Under the pieces are notes generated by a model, which did not search any database, had not been told where the DNA came from, and saw only the letters and a list, made by a program, of their open reading frames with translations. Positions 33,606 through 44,746 of a DNA stretch of 64,000 bases are shown here, piece after piece. This DNA is from Rhizoctonia solani (lineage: Eukaryota; Basidiomycota; Agaricomycetes; Cantharellales; Ceratobasidiaceae), in NCBI RefSeq assembly GCF_016906535.1, contig NC_057370.1, positions 620,001-684,000 on the forward strand, in the 5' to 3' direction. The position numbers were made by a program, and so were the translations under genes. Positions within the stretch are counted from its first letter, which is position 1. Every line of letters begins with the position of its first letter.

Positions 33606-34147
33606 TGTCAGAGCCAACAACTACCACAGGGTAAACCTAACTAGCTAACAGCCCAGAGGGACTTAAGTATGGGCTAGTAGGATCTAACAATGCTCAAAGG
33701 CAATTGCAAGATAGAGGGTGGACAAGACCAATTATAGTAAAGTGCACTGTGCTATAAAGATAGCAGGGCTAAGAACCTTTGACAGGGACTGGTATGCTCT
33801 CAGGCAATACTCTTAGGTGTATGTCTTAGGGTAGGTAGGTGTAGGAAGGGGTTAAGAGGTCAAGTTCTGAGGCTTAAGGCTCTCAGAACCCTCCTTATAT
33901 ATTCAACAGAGAGGGGAAGAGTACATACAATGACAAACACAATAACAAAGATAAGGTCACATGACCAAAGATAAGAAAGACATGATCACATGACCTTTAG
34001 TCTTGTGATTTGATTACATAATAGGCACCCAGCACCTAAACAGCATAAAGATGCATATATCCATAAATCTTCATGAAAATAGCACATATATTCACTATTT
34101 CTTTGACTTAGTGGATTTTAAGGTGGTCACGCCTCTAGGGCATGACA
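33606..34147 (-). repeat. Solo LTR D, antisense
   Basis: TGTCAGAGCCAACAACTACC to CTAGGGCATGACA, 542 bp; TSD ATAAG at 33601-33605 and 34148-34152. It is the reverse complement of the D LTR at 34312-34847 lying 165 bp away in the same LTR G. Confidence 0.93.
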
Positions 34148-34311
34148 ATAAGTCCCTTTACTTACCAGTAGATAGTACAGTAGTTGATCTCACCAGCCTT
34201 AGGCCTTTTACCACCATAGTTGGTAACCCCCACACTGCTTTAAGCAGCCCCTTCCATCAGTAGTATAGCCTTTAGGATAGATTTGCAGTATAGTAGTATG
34301 GTCTTAAGCAC

Positions 34312-34847
34312 TGTCATGCCCTAGAGGCGTGACCACCTTAAAATCCACTAAGTCAAAGAAATAGTGAATATATGCGCTATCTTCATGAAGATTTATGGAT
34401 ATATGCATCTTTATGCTATTTAGGCGCTGAGCGCTTATTATGTAATCTCATCACATGACCTTTAGTCATGTGATCTTGTTTTCTTATCTCTGGTCATGTG
34501 ACCTTATCTTTGTTATGATGTTTGTACATGTAATTACTCTTCCCCTTCTCTGTGAATATATAAGGAGGGTTCTGAGAGCCTTAAGCCTCAGAACTCAACC
34601 TCTTATCCCCATCCAACACTACTACCCTAAGACATACATTTAAGAGTATTGCCTGAGAGCATACCAGTCCCTGTCAAAGGTCCTTTGCCCAGCTATCTTT
34701 ATAGCATAGTGCACACTTACTGTATTGGTCTTGTCCAACCCCTTATCTGGCAGTTGCCTTGAGCTCTGTTAGATCCTACTAGCTGATAAGTCCTATATTA
34801 GGCAATAGCTTGTTAGGTTTACCCTGTGGTAGTTGTCAGCTCTGACA
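34312..34847 (+). repeat. Solo LTR D, sense
   Basis: TGTCATGCCCTAGAGGCGTG to GTTGTCAGCTCTGACA, 536 bp; TSD AGCAC at 34307-34311 and 34848-34852. It carries AATATATAAGGAGGG near 34555 and paired CACATGAC/GTCATGTGATC motifs near 34440-34470. Confidence 0.93.
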
Positions 34848-35292
34848 AGCACCTGCCATCAGTGTGTGACCAACCTTACAGTTGGGTCACAACAAGGTGA
34901 TTCAATTCTGGCTAGTTCTATTTTCCTCTGTTTATGACATCCTTTCACAGTGTAAAGTGTCTTAGTAAGTATTTCTGTAAGAGCAAGAGTACTGGCTCAG
35001 GTTACTGTTGGCAGAGATAGTTATGTAAGTTTCACTCCTAGTTGCAGGAACTAACTGGTTACTAGGTATATATCCTTCTAAGGATAACTGCCTTCTGTTC
35101 ACTTAACCTAAGAACTCTGTATCAGGTCTACTACCTTTCCACACTATGGGTACTTGGGAGATGCACTTATAAGGGTTTAAGTTATTTGAAATCTTGAGGC
35201 ACAATATATCACACAATTGAGCAGGGCAAGCCCAAACTTAACAGTGACAGTCAACAGTAACAGTGATGTGGAGTGGTAAGTAGGATGGTTGC

Positions 35293-35882
35293 TGTTGTAG
35301 ACACACATATACCAAGGGAATTTATTCCAAATTTCTCAATTTTAAAGAAAGACAAACAGACAACATTTTCAATCATGTGATTTTGGTGCTTATTCTACAT
35401 GTTAAGCACCTTGCCACATCCCCCTCCTTGCTTAGTCAGCATTGTAGCCACCTCCACCTTGATGATGTCATTATGACATGTCAGTGACACATATACATGA
35501 GTAAGGCTGCAGTAGGAGCAGGGTTCTTATTTGATATGGCATTGCACATAATGTATTTGGAATTAGGACTCTTGTAGAATATATAAGGAGGCCAACCAAC
35601 CATGGTAACTCCCAGATCAATTACCTCTTGTTGCATCCACTCAGTGTACAAGGGCCTTATAGCTCAGTAATTACTAAGTTAGCTACATAGTCATCTACAC
35701 CACCTTAAGCAGTCTTCTGGTTGTACTTACATAGTTGGTTTCTGCCTTACAGCATGCTTGCTGCCATAGTATAGTTAGCCAATGCCATAGGATAGCTCAC
35801 CACTGCCTTATGCGGTTCTTACCTTACCTGTACCCAGCCACAAGTGCCAGCCCCCTTGGTGTCCCCAACAATGTCTAGGACA
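35293..35882 (+). repeat. Solo LTR B
   Basis: TGTTGTAGACACACATATACC to ATGTCTAGGACA, 590 bp; TSD GTTGC at 35288-35292 and 35883-35887. It sits in the right part of the E/H-like LTR that started at 31289. Confidence 0.92.
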
Positions 35883-36605
35883 GTTGCCCCCCAAAGGTAT
35901 GCAAGAGTACCCTTTTACACCCTAGAGTGGCAAGGTTACTGAGTTGTTCACCTAGTCAGAGTATGAGTATGACTTGCTTAGGACTGTGCTTCCTAATACT
36001 TTGATTGGTGGGTGGGAAGGCACAGATATTACTAGGTTGGAATGTGACTGCTCTTGGGTTGAACTGCAATTAGTTAAAAATACAAACATCTAAATACATG
36101 ACTCAGTTTATCAAGCAATGTTTGACAGTCAAAGAGCACTTAGAGTGAGTCATTAGTGTGAGTCATTCTGGTGGCATGCAGAATGACTCATAAGCTGGAT
36201 TTGCAGTGCCACTAGAAATTACTAAATAAGGAGAACCTTAGTAATCTCATGAGAGATATGACTCAACTAAGCTTGGAATAAGGTTTGTTTCCCAAGTTAG
36301 AGTTAGTCCTGTGATGAGCTAGGTGTGAAGGTATGAATGTAATGATTAGTAAGGTACTTGAGCCACACAGATAGAATCCTGTGAAGCTAATATCTCTGTG
36401 AGATCTTATTGTATAAGCACATGACAGGTAGCATTAGAGCAAGCAAAAGGAGCTCTATTAAGCAATATATAACACATACAGTCAATATGAGTGTTACATA
36501 GAGTAATGACAGGAGTAAATAGAAATTAAAAAAAAATGGCCATTAGATCAGAAAGTCAGATACGCAGACTAAAGTGGATGGTGAGCTGTGAATGAAATAT
36601 TAGGA
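35883..36605. other. Non-coding AT-rich stretch, possibly LTR
   Basis: No protein family and no TSD pairs. Continuity with 34940-35292 across the LTR B suggests it is the rest of the long E/H-like LTR or its internal leader. It contains short direct repeats (GAGTCATT near 36140-36190) and an A9 tract near 36527. I cannot assign a function. Confidence 0.35.
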
Positions 36606-36719
36606 GATACATAACAAGAACAGGAGTAAGAAACAATTACTATGTACAAAAGTCTATGGGAATAATCAAGAACTAGTTTTAAATATCAGAATATATGCAC
36701 ACATTATATGCACAATATA

Positions 36720-38339
36720 CAGTGGCATGCAAATCAAATGCAACACGTGACCCCCCGTGCTTGCACTTGCTGCAACAGGCCGTGTAGGCCAATTTGTACT
36801 TTAGTCTAATAAAAAGAAATGCTTAAACAATAGAGAATTATTGTCCTACAAAGTCTCTGGGCACCTGGTGGCGTTGTTGGGAAAGTGCCATTGAATAACG
36901 TGCTTTCATTGTTGCATTTGATATGGCTGCTGACAAACCATATTGCCCCCTCCCCGGTTGGCAACCGCTCCCAACTGATTTAAGCCTGCTCATTGACTTG
37001 AATCATGATTAAGACACTCTTGCAATGCCTCCCAGGGGGCAACAGCACTCTCCTGAGCTTTGGGCCCAAATTCTGGCACTTTGGGATCTTGGTCTTACAA
37101 TCTACAAGATAGCTACTCAACTCAACGTTCCTCCCTGCACTGTCAGCCGTACTTGCACCTGATACCTGAAAACTTGTAGCTACTACTCTGATAGGTCCAG
37201 GTCTGGTTGCCCATGCAAACTCAGGTTTGCAGATGCAAAATTTGCGGCGCTTTCACTCTCTTGTAACTGTCTGGCCTCTGCATCCCAGCTCCATTGGGAC
37301 TATTTCTCTCATGTATCAAACTCTACGGTCTGCCAACGTCTGCGTGAGCTGGGCATCTATAACTATGCCTGTCACTGTGTCCCCCTACTCACAAGCCATC
37401 ATCTCAAGGCTTGTCTGGACTGGGCCAGAAACCATGCAACTTGGTTGGCTCAGGACTGGCGCCAGGTCATTTTTTCAGAGGAATCAAAATTTAACGTCTT
37501 CAATGGTGATGGCCCTCTACGCTGTTGGAGACGTCCAGGACTCTCTCTGGATCCTTGTTATACCTGCAAACAGGTCAAACATGGTGGTGGAAACGTGATG
37601 GTCTGGGGGTGTGTTACTGCAAATGGGGTGGGCCATCTGTACTGCATTGATGGCCACCTGACAGCTGTTCATTACACCAAGATCTTGAAGGAGGAGCTTT
37701 GTGGGACCATGGCTGACCTCTCTATCCCTGTTTGTTGCACTGTCTTTCAACATGACAATGACCCAAAGCATACAGCCAAGGTTACTCAAGAGTGGCTCAA
37801 TACTCAACAGCTCTCAGTACTCCCCTGGCCAGCAAATAGCCCATATATGAATATCATTGAGAATGTCTGGGACTACCTTGACCGTTGTGTGCGCATGAGG
37901 CATCAATTACCAACGCGTGCCAATGATCTCTGGGCCATTCTCCAGGAGGAGTGGGAGTGTATTCCACAGGCATATATTGACAAACTCTATGATTCTATGA
38001 CAGAAAGAGTGCAGGAGGTCATTGATAGGAAGGGTGGTAATACTTGTTATTAGTTTTTGTAGTAATTACAATAATGCATTGTTGCGTTGCGCACAAGTTT
38101 CTGTTCTCATTGCGCATTTTGCTTAGTCAGAGTCATAACAAATGCAACATCCAAAACTAGTATCTGATCATTATCTCCACCGGAACTACTCTGTTCTCCA
38201 CAGGAATTTACAAGGGCACTCAATAGCTCAATTCTAGCATTACTTATTATTATACTTAAGTACAAATTGGCCTACACGGCCCGTTGCAGCAAGTGCAAGC
38301 ACGGGGGGTCACGTGTTGCATTTGATTTGCGCGCCACTG
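36720..38339 (+). mobile_element. Tc1/mariner-type transposon
   Basis: 1,620 bp with inverted repeats of about 85 bp: CAGTGGCATGCAAATCAAAT at the left and CAGTGGCGCGCAAATCAAAT on the opposite strand at the right, both continuing through GCAACACGTGACCCCCCG and GGCCAATTTGTACTT with few mismatches. The TA target duplication is at 36718-36719 and 38340-38341, inside an LTR E fragment. One transposase gene fills the middle. Confidence 0.93.
37025..38053 (+). pseudogene. Tc1-like DD34E transposase with one stop
   Basis: Reads in one frame from ATG 37025 (MPPRGQQHSPELWAQILAL) to TAG 38051-38053, about 342 codons, with a single TGA at 37160-37162 (codon 46) in the N-terminal helix-turn-helix region. 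Catalytic segments: VIFSEESKFNVF, where the usual first Asp is Glu; FQHDNDPKHTA with the second Asp; and MNIIENVWDYLD with the Glu, 34 residues after the second Asp. The common SPDMN is SPYMN. Apart from the stop the frame is fully open, and the long TIRs are well preserved, so this copy was active not long ago but is probably inactive now. Confidence 0.9.
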
Positions 38340-38477
38340 TATGCTAGGTTTATCAGGGGTAATTAACTCCTGACAAATAGTCTAGCAACTATGCAGGGCA
38401 GGTGATTGGTTATGCATAGTACTTTTAGACTAATGTTACTTAAGCCTAAATGAGTAAGTGCTGTAGACACACACAAT

Positions 38478-41032
38478 AGACACCTTAGGATAGGGTCTTT
38501 TTTACCCAAGCATCAGCCAAATACAGCAGGGTGCCTAGTGCCATTTTTAGGTTTACAAGTCTGTACCTTCACCAATTGCCTTGAGATTAGACATACATGT
38601 ATAATAGCATGGGATGAATAATACTCCCTATTCTTATGCTAAAATATGTGATGGAACAAACATGGTTGGCCATACAAGATTTAACACAAATTTTCAAATT
38701 GGTCCCTTCACTTCCTCCTGCCCACAATGGTTTCCTGGCAGCTGCATCTGCATGTTTTTCTGGCTGGATTATCTGCTGTCACTACAAGCAGTATCTTAGG
38801 TAGGTATAACTACTTTTATATAATTTTCTACTCACTCTACAGGCATTTTGAGCCACCAATTTCCCTTCCTGTCACTCTTGGCACTATGCTTGTACACTTC
38901 ACAAAAAACAGCAACTCATCCCCCTTGACTGGGAAGAATTAAGTGGAGATTGATGTATTGAACTCACCAGGTTTGTAGTTCAATCATTCTCAAAACAATT
39001 TGACTCAAGCTTTCTTGTAGATTTCCTAAAGTTGTAATTGAGTACCTTGTCACACTGCTGCAAATCAAGAGGCTGTTTGTTACACAGAAATGTAATCACA
39101 TACCTGCAAACATTGCTTTATTGGTCCTGCTTGCTTGCCTATCATCTTCCAAATATCTCAATGATCTTGAGCATGAGTTTGGGCTCTGTCAACCAATTGT
39201 CTCATCCATAGTTAACCAACTAAGTAACTACATCTTCCATAAATGGACCAATCACCTCCTCACTGGGTTCAACACCCAACTACTTACACCAAATTGTCTA
39301 GATGAATACAGCAAGGCTGTTACTTCTGAGGACTGTCTAATTCCCAACATTTGGGGGTTTCTTGAAATTACATTCCACATGATTTGCTGCCCAAAACAGC
39401 AGCAAACCATTAACTACAACAGGTACAAAGCATGCCATGCCCTCAAATATAATGCGCTTACTACCCCTGACGGGCTTTTTGCTCATTGCTCTCTCCTGGT
39501 TGAAGGCTGTCATGCCAACAGCACACTTCTTGCACTGTCAGGACTTAAAGCCAACTTGAAGAGCACACATGGGAAAAAATGGGAAGAGGAAGTTCATTTA
39601 TAGTGATCCAGCTTATGGGACAACTAACACTATTATCTCAGTGGCCAAGGGACAACAGAGCCTTGGACAAAGTGAGCAGGATTTCTACACTGCTATGTCT
39701 TGAGGCTGGATAGCAGTTGAATGGGGATTTGGTAAATTATTTGGACTCTTTCCATTTCTTTGACACACACAGAGCAATTGGCTCTTTCTCTCACCAGTTA
39801 GGTGCTATTTTCTGAATGCTGTTCTTTTTACATATATTCATACCTGCCTATATGGATCCATTACCTTGTCCACTTTTAATTGTTCCCTGCCATCCATAGA
39901 AGAATATCTTAGATTGTGATGTTATGAGCATACATACATATTTCCAAATCAAAGAGATGAATCTGGGTGCAAACAAGTGGCTGGGCGCTTCCAAGGAGGA
40001 ATTTCTGGAACAGGAGATGTGGAGTTACTACAAGAGCGTTTATTGGCCCGTGGGATAAGACTGGCAAGCAACCAAGTGGACTCAAGTTGTGCTTGTGCTG
40101 TTGTCTCCATACTAATTGCTAGTTGCTCAATTTAATCTGAGTTCTCTTGTAGTGCATCCAGCAGTTCAGTGTGCCAAATGTCTTCTGTGCAGTTAGCATC
40201 ATCAATTGCCATTGACATCTGACCTGAAAGAGTCATGTAATTGGGATTGCAAGGGGGTGATAGGGTGTGGTCACTACTGGATGTGGGGTTGTTGTTGGAT
40301 GTAGGCAGAGGATTGGCACCCCAAACAAATGTTTCAAGGGCAGCCTGGCAGGCAGCTTGACCAGCACATTCTATATGCTTGGTGTGCTAGAGATACATTG
40401 GTTAGATTCTACCTCAAGGGAAACAGTAGTTTCAATCTTACCACTGATTGCTCTTAAGCTCTTTCAGCTTTCTTCTGCTCAGCAGCTTCAATCTGTCCCC
40501 ATATGTTGTCAATTTGAGAGTGAAATATCTTGGATTCACCACCTGAAAAACATGTGTGCTGCAGAAGCTCTCCAGCATGCTTGTTTTTCCCATAATTAGC
40601 ATGGCAAGTTGTCAAGTTGAATTGCAAACACTCACCAGCTTGATACACTTGTTTACTTCCTGTTTAATGGTGTCAGTTGAGAGTATATGTTTTGTATCCT
40701 TGTTGACTGTTCCCATTACTGCCTTCCATGCATCTCCTTTCTTCTTGTGAGGTTGACCATAAGGATTGTGTGTTACTGTTGCAGTGAGGCATGCATTAGT
40801 CTCCTTATTGGTAAGAGGCCCCCCTAGGACAGCAGACTCATCACCACTTGAGTTATTGTTATTCTCAGTATCTGGTACATTGTTATCAGAGAGCTGGGGT
40901 GATTAATGAGTGCATTGCAGCATTGTGAGCAGTTGTAGTTTGTTTACCTGAACAGGCTGTTTATAGGGTCTTTTTTGAAATTGTCTAGGGACATTTGAAC
41001 ATGGGTATAAAAGACCCTATCCTAAGGTGTCT
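38478..41032 (+). mobile_element. PIF/Harbinger-type transposon
   Basis: 2,555 bp with perfect inverted ends AGACACCTTAGGATAGGGTC and its reverse complement at the right, flanked by AAT (38475-38477, 41033-41035). A 3-bp duplication fits PIF/Harbinger. Because neighbouring bases repeat, a 4-bp reading (AATA) cannot be excluded. Besides the transposase, the minus strand at about 40450-40650 encodes YGKNKHAGELLQHTCFSGGE and IDNIWGQIEAAEQKKAERA, which may be the second, DNA-binding gene typical of the superfamily; I am not sure of that. Confidence 0.82.
39121..39910 (+). pseudogene. PIF/Harbinger DDE transposase, degraded
   Basis: DDE_Tnp_4-like nuclease. The first frame (from 39121) gives LACLSSSKYLNDLEHEFGL, IVNQLSNYIFHKWTNHLL, NIWGFLEITFHMIC, NYNRYKACHALKYNALTTPD and CHANSTLLALSGL. 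After 39600 a shifted frame gives SDPAYGTTNTIISVAKG and, after a stop near 39700, VEWGFGKLFGLFPF and CLYGS. In relatives the first block is GFLDGT; here the Asp is Glu. The second Asp (DPAYG) and the Glu (VEWGFGK) are present. With one frameshift and stops the enzyme is inactive. Confidence 0.8.
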
Positions 41033-41589
41033 AATACCAGGGAATTTATTCCCATTTTCTCAATTTTAAACAAAAGCAAACAGACTACATTTTTGATCAT
41101 GTGACTTTGGCACTTATATCCTACTTTAAGTGCCTTGCCATGTCCCCCTCCATGCTTAGTCAGCAATGTAACCACCTCCACTTGATGACATCATAGGTGA
41201 CATGTATGCATGAGCAAGGCTGCTAATGGAGCAGGGTTCTTATTGGTTATGTTATTTGTAATTAGCACTGCCCTATAGTAATATATAAGGAGGGCAATTG
41301 ACCATGGCAATCCCCAGCTTGATTACCTCTTGTTGCACTCTAAACACTGTACAAGGCCTTACAGCCAGCAACCACTCAGTAGATACTTAGTTCACCACCT
41401 TAAGCAGCTTCATCACAGTACTTAGATAGCTAGCCACTACCTTAAGCAGCTCTGTCATTGTAGTATAGTCCCCTGTTGCTGTATTATAGGTCCTTGTTGC
41501 CTTAAACAACTCATTGTTTGTACCACACAGCCTTAAGTGCCATGACCCACAATGTCCCAGACAAAGTCCAGGACATCTTCTTTACTGTA

Positions 41590-42085
41590 GTTAGTTAGTT
41601 TATCACTGTAGGATAGCTTGTCACTGCCTTACACAGGTTTACTTTGTACCCAGCTGACTGCAAGTGCCAACCCCCTCTTGGTCCTAGACCAACACCTGAG
41701 ACATCTGGTCTGAGGAGAACTTGGTTCTCTACCCCCCCGTTGGGAGGTACCAAGTTGTAACATCTAGATAGGATGTCTACCTTTTTATTTTGAGCCCCAG
41801 GTCTGTGAATGATTTGGAAACTATAGTCCACTAGGAAATTTGTGCATTGAATTTGGCATTTATTCAGGGATTGTGATGTGGAAAAGTACTCCAGATTCTT
41901 GTGATCTGTTCAAACCTGACCAGATGTTCCAATTCCAATACTTCAAGCAGGTCACACCACTCCTTAAAAGCCCTGATTGCTGCCAATAATTCCCTGTCAA
42001 ATATGTGATAATTCTTTTCAGCTGGGGATAAGGATTTTGACAAGTAGGCTACAGGGGCCAGTTTCCTTCTAAAGTGTAATGGGAT
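41590..42085 (-). pseudogene. Old family C pol fragment (RNase H)
   Basis: Minus strand: [20 protein letters not shown] with [17 protein letters not shown] near 42000, a broken stretch, then MDYSFQIIHRPGAQNKKVDI and RCYNLVPPNGGVENQVLL to about 41720. It aligns with the young element C at 51380-51740. It is the most distal piece of the old antisense C copy whose gag starts near 55000, now split by many insertions. Confidence 0.85.
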
Positions 42086-42091
42086 GTTATA

Positions 42092-42303
42092 CACTAGCAT
42101 GCAAATGAAATGCAACACATGACCACATTTCATGCATGTGCATGCAATGCAAGAACAATGAGGATTTACATATGTATGTATTAGTACAAAATGTAGATGT
42201 AACTAATTAGAGCATCTGTAGAAGTTATGGTGGTGATCTAATGAGGCTACATGAAGGTATGCCTTGAGGTATGCTGCTGGGTGTTGCATTTGATTTGCAA
42301 ATC
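42092..42303. mobile_element. MITE related to the Tc1-like element
   Basis: About 212 bp. The left end after TA is CACTAGCATGCAAATGAAAT, then GCAACACATGACC, clearly related to the TIR of the 36720 element (CAGTGGCATGCAAATCAAAT, GCAACACGTGACC). The right end has GTGTTGCATTTGATTTGC; the last ten bases are lost. There is no coding capacity, so it is an internal-deletion derivative that could have used the Tc1-like transposase. Confidence 0.72.
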
Positions 42304-42823
42304 CAAACCAACTAGCCCCAGCTCTTGTAGTTTTTGCTGATTTCAACCTTTTCTCAGCCAAATTCAATCAGACAAAAAATGCAAAGGTACTCCTATACAC
42401 TAAAGAAGCTTATATGCAGGCTTACAGTGCATATGAGTGAGTTTCTGGTGCTCTATGGCTACCCAGTAACCATTAACTCTTCTCCCCCTCTCCCCCTTGA
42501 TTACTCTAGATGTGGGAACTGTTGGGAGTCAAGAGTCAGTAATTGAGTACATGGTACTATTTAGAGTATATCATTGCACTTTTTTAATGCATGGCTCAGG
42601 GAAAGGCAGAGATATTCATGACATTCATTGAGACTGAATGACTACCCCAAAAGTGAGAGGGCTGTAATAGCAGTAAAAGTGCAAAAGAGAGCAAGCAATT
42701 GTAGCCAGAGCATCAACAGAGTGTTAGAGATATACCATGCCAAAACCTAGACCAAGCCCATAAAAGCTGATGGTGTGAGAGACCATACAATGGAAAACTC
42801 TCATGAATGGTTAGAGCTTCATA
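42304..42823. other. Unassigned stretch before palindrome copy 2
   Basis: No family recognised. The segment GCTATGGCTACCCAGTAACC and CTCCCCCTTGATTACTC near 42460-42510 has no match elsewhere in the window. It may include leader or envelope-free internal sequence of a degraded element. Confidence 0.3.
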
Positions 42824-44392
42824 TGCTGAGCAGCCAAAGTATTGCAGGTCAGGATAGATCAAAAGCTTATCTCCATTGTTGAGCAGCCAGTCAGTGAATC
42901 CCATCCAGATTATACTGACACATGTGGCCATTGTAACACTATGTTTTAGCACAAAATCTTACAAATCTATCAAGAACTAAGCTCACAACCCCACTTTTGC
43001 TGTAACTCCACCTGCAAAACCTTTGCCAATTGTGTTGAGCATCTTACAAATCTGCACATAACTGGTTATGCAGTTCAGTATGAGTTCTGGTTTTTTTCAC
43101 ACACATACTCAGTTATATGGGCCATTGCTGGACAGAGTATTGGCTTGTTTCACCCATTAGGGACTGTATAACATTAATGTCTTCTCAGGGCCAGGAAAAG
43201 AAACTCAAAATTGCAGTTGCATTGAACTCAAGGCACTGTGTGGGCTGGGGGTGCTTTGGGGTATCTCAGGTGACTGCTGGTACCCAGTGAAACAGTTTCC
43301 ATGACTTTCCCATACATGGGACTGGCAATATGAGGGATTGCAGTGGGTTAGGCTGTATGAGCTGAAAATGGAAATGCCACTCATAAGCTGGAGTCCAAGC
43401 CAAATGACACAGAACTTCTAGCAGTAGTAGACACAGGTCAAGGGTATGCTGAGATCAATTATCTAGGGCAGCAGTGATGTGTATACAAAGATAGCATGCA
43501 GTATACACAGAGATTGCAGCCAATGGGTGGGGTCTCAAATTGAACATGTTCTAACTCTGTGATTGTCAATTGGAAGAGGTTGAAACTCATACAGTAGAAG
43601 GCTCTTCTAAGACAGACCTTATGATGTAGAATTGGTTGTTTCCTGATTGACAATCACAGAGTTAGAACATGTTCAATTTGAGACCCCACCCATTGGCTGC
43701 AATCTCTGTGTATACTGCATGCTATCTTTGTATACACATCACTGCTGCCCTAGATAATTGATCTCAGCATACCCTTGACCTGTGTCTACTACTGCTAGAA
43801 GTTCTGTGTCATTTGGCTTGGACTCCAGCTTATGAGTGGCATTTCCATTTTCAGCTCATACAGCCTAACCCACTGCAATCCCTCATATTGCCAGTCCCAT
43901 GTATGGGAAAGTCATGGAAACTGTTTCACTGGGTACCAGCAGTCACCTGAGATACCCCAAAGCACCCCCAGCCCACACAGTGCCTTGAGTTCAATGCAAC
44001 TGCAATTTTGAGTTTCTTTTCCTGGCCCTGAGAAGACATTAATGTTATACAGTCCCTAATGGGTGAAACAAGCCAATACTCTGTCCAGCAATGGCCCATA
44101 TAACTGAGTATGTGTGTGAAAAAAACCAGAACTCATACTGAACTGCATAACCAGTTATGTGCAGATTTGTAAGATGCTCAACACAATTGGCAAAGGTTTT
44201 GCAGGTGGAGTTACAGCAAAAGTGGGGTTGTGAGCTTAGTTCTTGATAGATTTGTAAGATTTTGTGCTAAAACATAGTGTTACAATGGCCACATGTGTCA
44301 GTATAATCTGGATGGGATTCACTGACTGGCTGCTCAACAATGGAGATAAGCTTTTGATCTATCCTGACCTGCAATACTTTGGCTGCTCAGTG
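42824..44392. mobile_element. Giant palindromic (foldback) element, copy 2
   Basis: 1,569 bp, TA at 42822-42823 and 44393-44394. The left end reads TGCTGAGCAGCCAAAGTATT, the right end AATACTTTGGCTGCTCAGTG reversed. Arms of about 745 bp pair around an asymmetric spacer centred at about 43608. The right half lies against an LTR G fragment; the left flank does not continue that LTR, so one side was rearranged. Variants such as CATTAATGTC, GGAAAAG, TTGAACTC and GACTTTCCC are present in both arms but not in copy 1. Confidence 0.88.
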
Positions 44393-44394
44393 TA

Positions 44395-44746
44395 ACTGCT
44401 GACTACTGGTTGCCTGTCTGCAATGATATACAAGGTAAGGCCAACTTGGGGACTCCAAGTAATTCTCCTGTGGTTTATATATGCAAGTGGTTTACTAATT
44501 ACAAATAGATAACAGTGGGAAAAGAAGTGTAGAGTTGAAATAAGAATTGTGCTGTGGGCTGTGTGGAGGCATGTCTGTTATCTAGCTGTCCTTGGCACAG
44601 CATCTTGGCAGGTCTTGGTGCAGCATCTTGGCATGTAAGCACCAATATCACATGATTAGAAAAGTAAAGATAAAGAGTTTGTAAAAAATAGTAGCAATAT
44701 CAGAAAATTCCGGCAAATCCAATGGTATCATTTCTGGGTGTGCAAC
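44395..44746 (-). repeat. Family G/A LTR fragment, antisense
   Basis: Runs from ACTGCTGACTACTGGTTGC to GGGTGTGCAACA, the reverse of the TGTT(G/A)CAC... start. It includes CTTGGGGACTCCAAG(T), TTATATATGCAAG and CACCAATATCACATGATTAG. The rest of the LTR would be on the far side of the palindrome but is not found there. Confidence 0.7.

Larger units (their letters stand above)
31598..34894 (+). repeat. Family G LTR carrying five later insertions
   Basis: TGTTACACTCCAACAAAAT to GTTGGGTCACAACA; TSD AGGTG at 31593-31597 and 34895-34899. Inside are LTR B (31815-32385), a Tc1-like element (32446-33503) itself holding LTR F (32998-33451), LTR D antisense (33606-34147) and LTR D sense (34312-34847). 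Removal of these leaves an LTR similar in length to that at 26981-29635. Confidence 0.85.
31465..34939 (+). repeat. TRIM solo LTR, split by LTR G
   Basis: Part one 31465-31597 runs from TGTCCTGGATATGG to GGCTTAGTGGTCAAGGTG; part two 34900-34939 continues ATTCAATTCTGGCTAG to TTTATGACA. The TSD TCCTT is at 31460-31464 and 34940-34944. LTR G, with TSD AGGTG, splits the tRNA-like module between its A box and B box. The clean TSD shows that a TRIM LTR unit inserts like a retrotransposon. Confidence 0.88.
36606..38458 (+). repeat. Family E LTR fragment, split by a Tc1-like element
   Basis: 36606-36719 (ACAGGAGTAAGAAACAATTAC..ATATGCACAATATA) and 38342-38458 (TGCTAGGTTTATCAGG...CTTAAGCCTAAATGAGTAAG) match the LTR E segment 12785-13000. 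The first 25 bp and all of the right-hand kilobase are missing; a B-type LTR begins at 38459. Confidence 0.7.
38459..41695 (+). repeat. Family B LTR, split by PIF/Harbinger
   Basis: 38459-38477 gives the LTR start TGCTGTAGACACACACAA; 41036 onward continues ACCAGGGAATTTATTCCC, CTCAATTTTAAACAAAAG and the remaining B blocks. The tail around 41585-41695 looks duplicated, as in 6731-6910. The left flank is LTR E and the right flank is an old C pol fragment, so no TSD can be given. Confidence 0.7.

Noticed and set aside
42824..44392. The palindromes as purely an assembly artefact
   Set aside because: Each has TA on both sides, different flanks, an asymmetric spacer and, in copy 1, an LTR with its own TSD in one arm only, which a simple foldback error would not produce. 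Raw reads are still needed.
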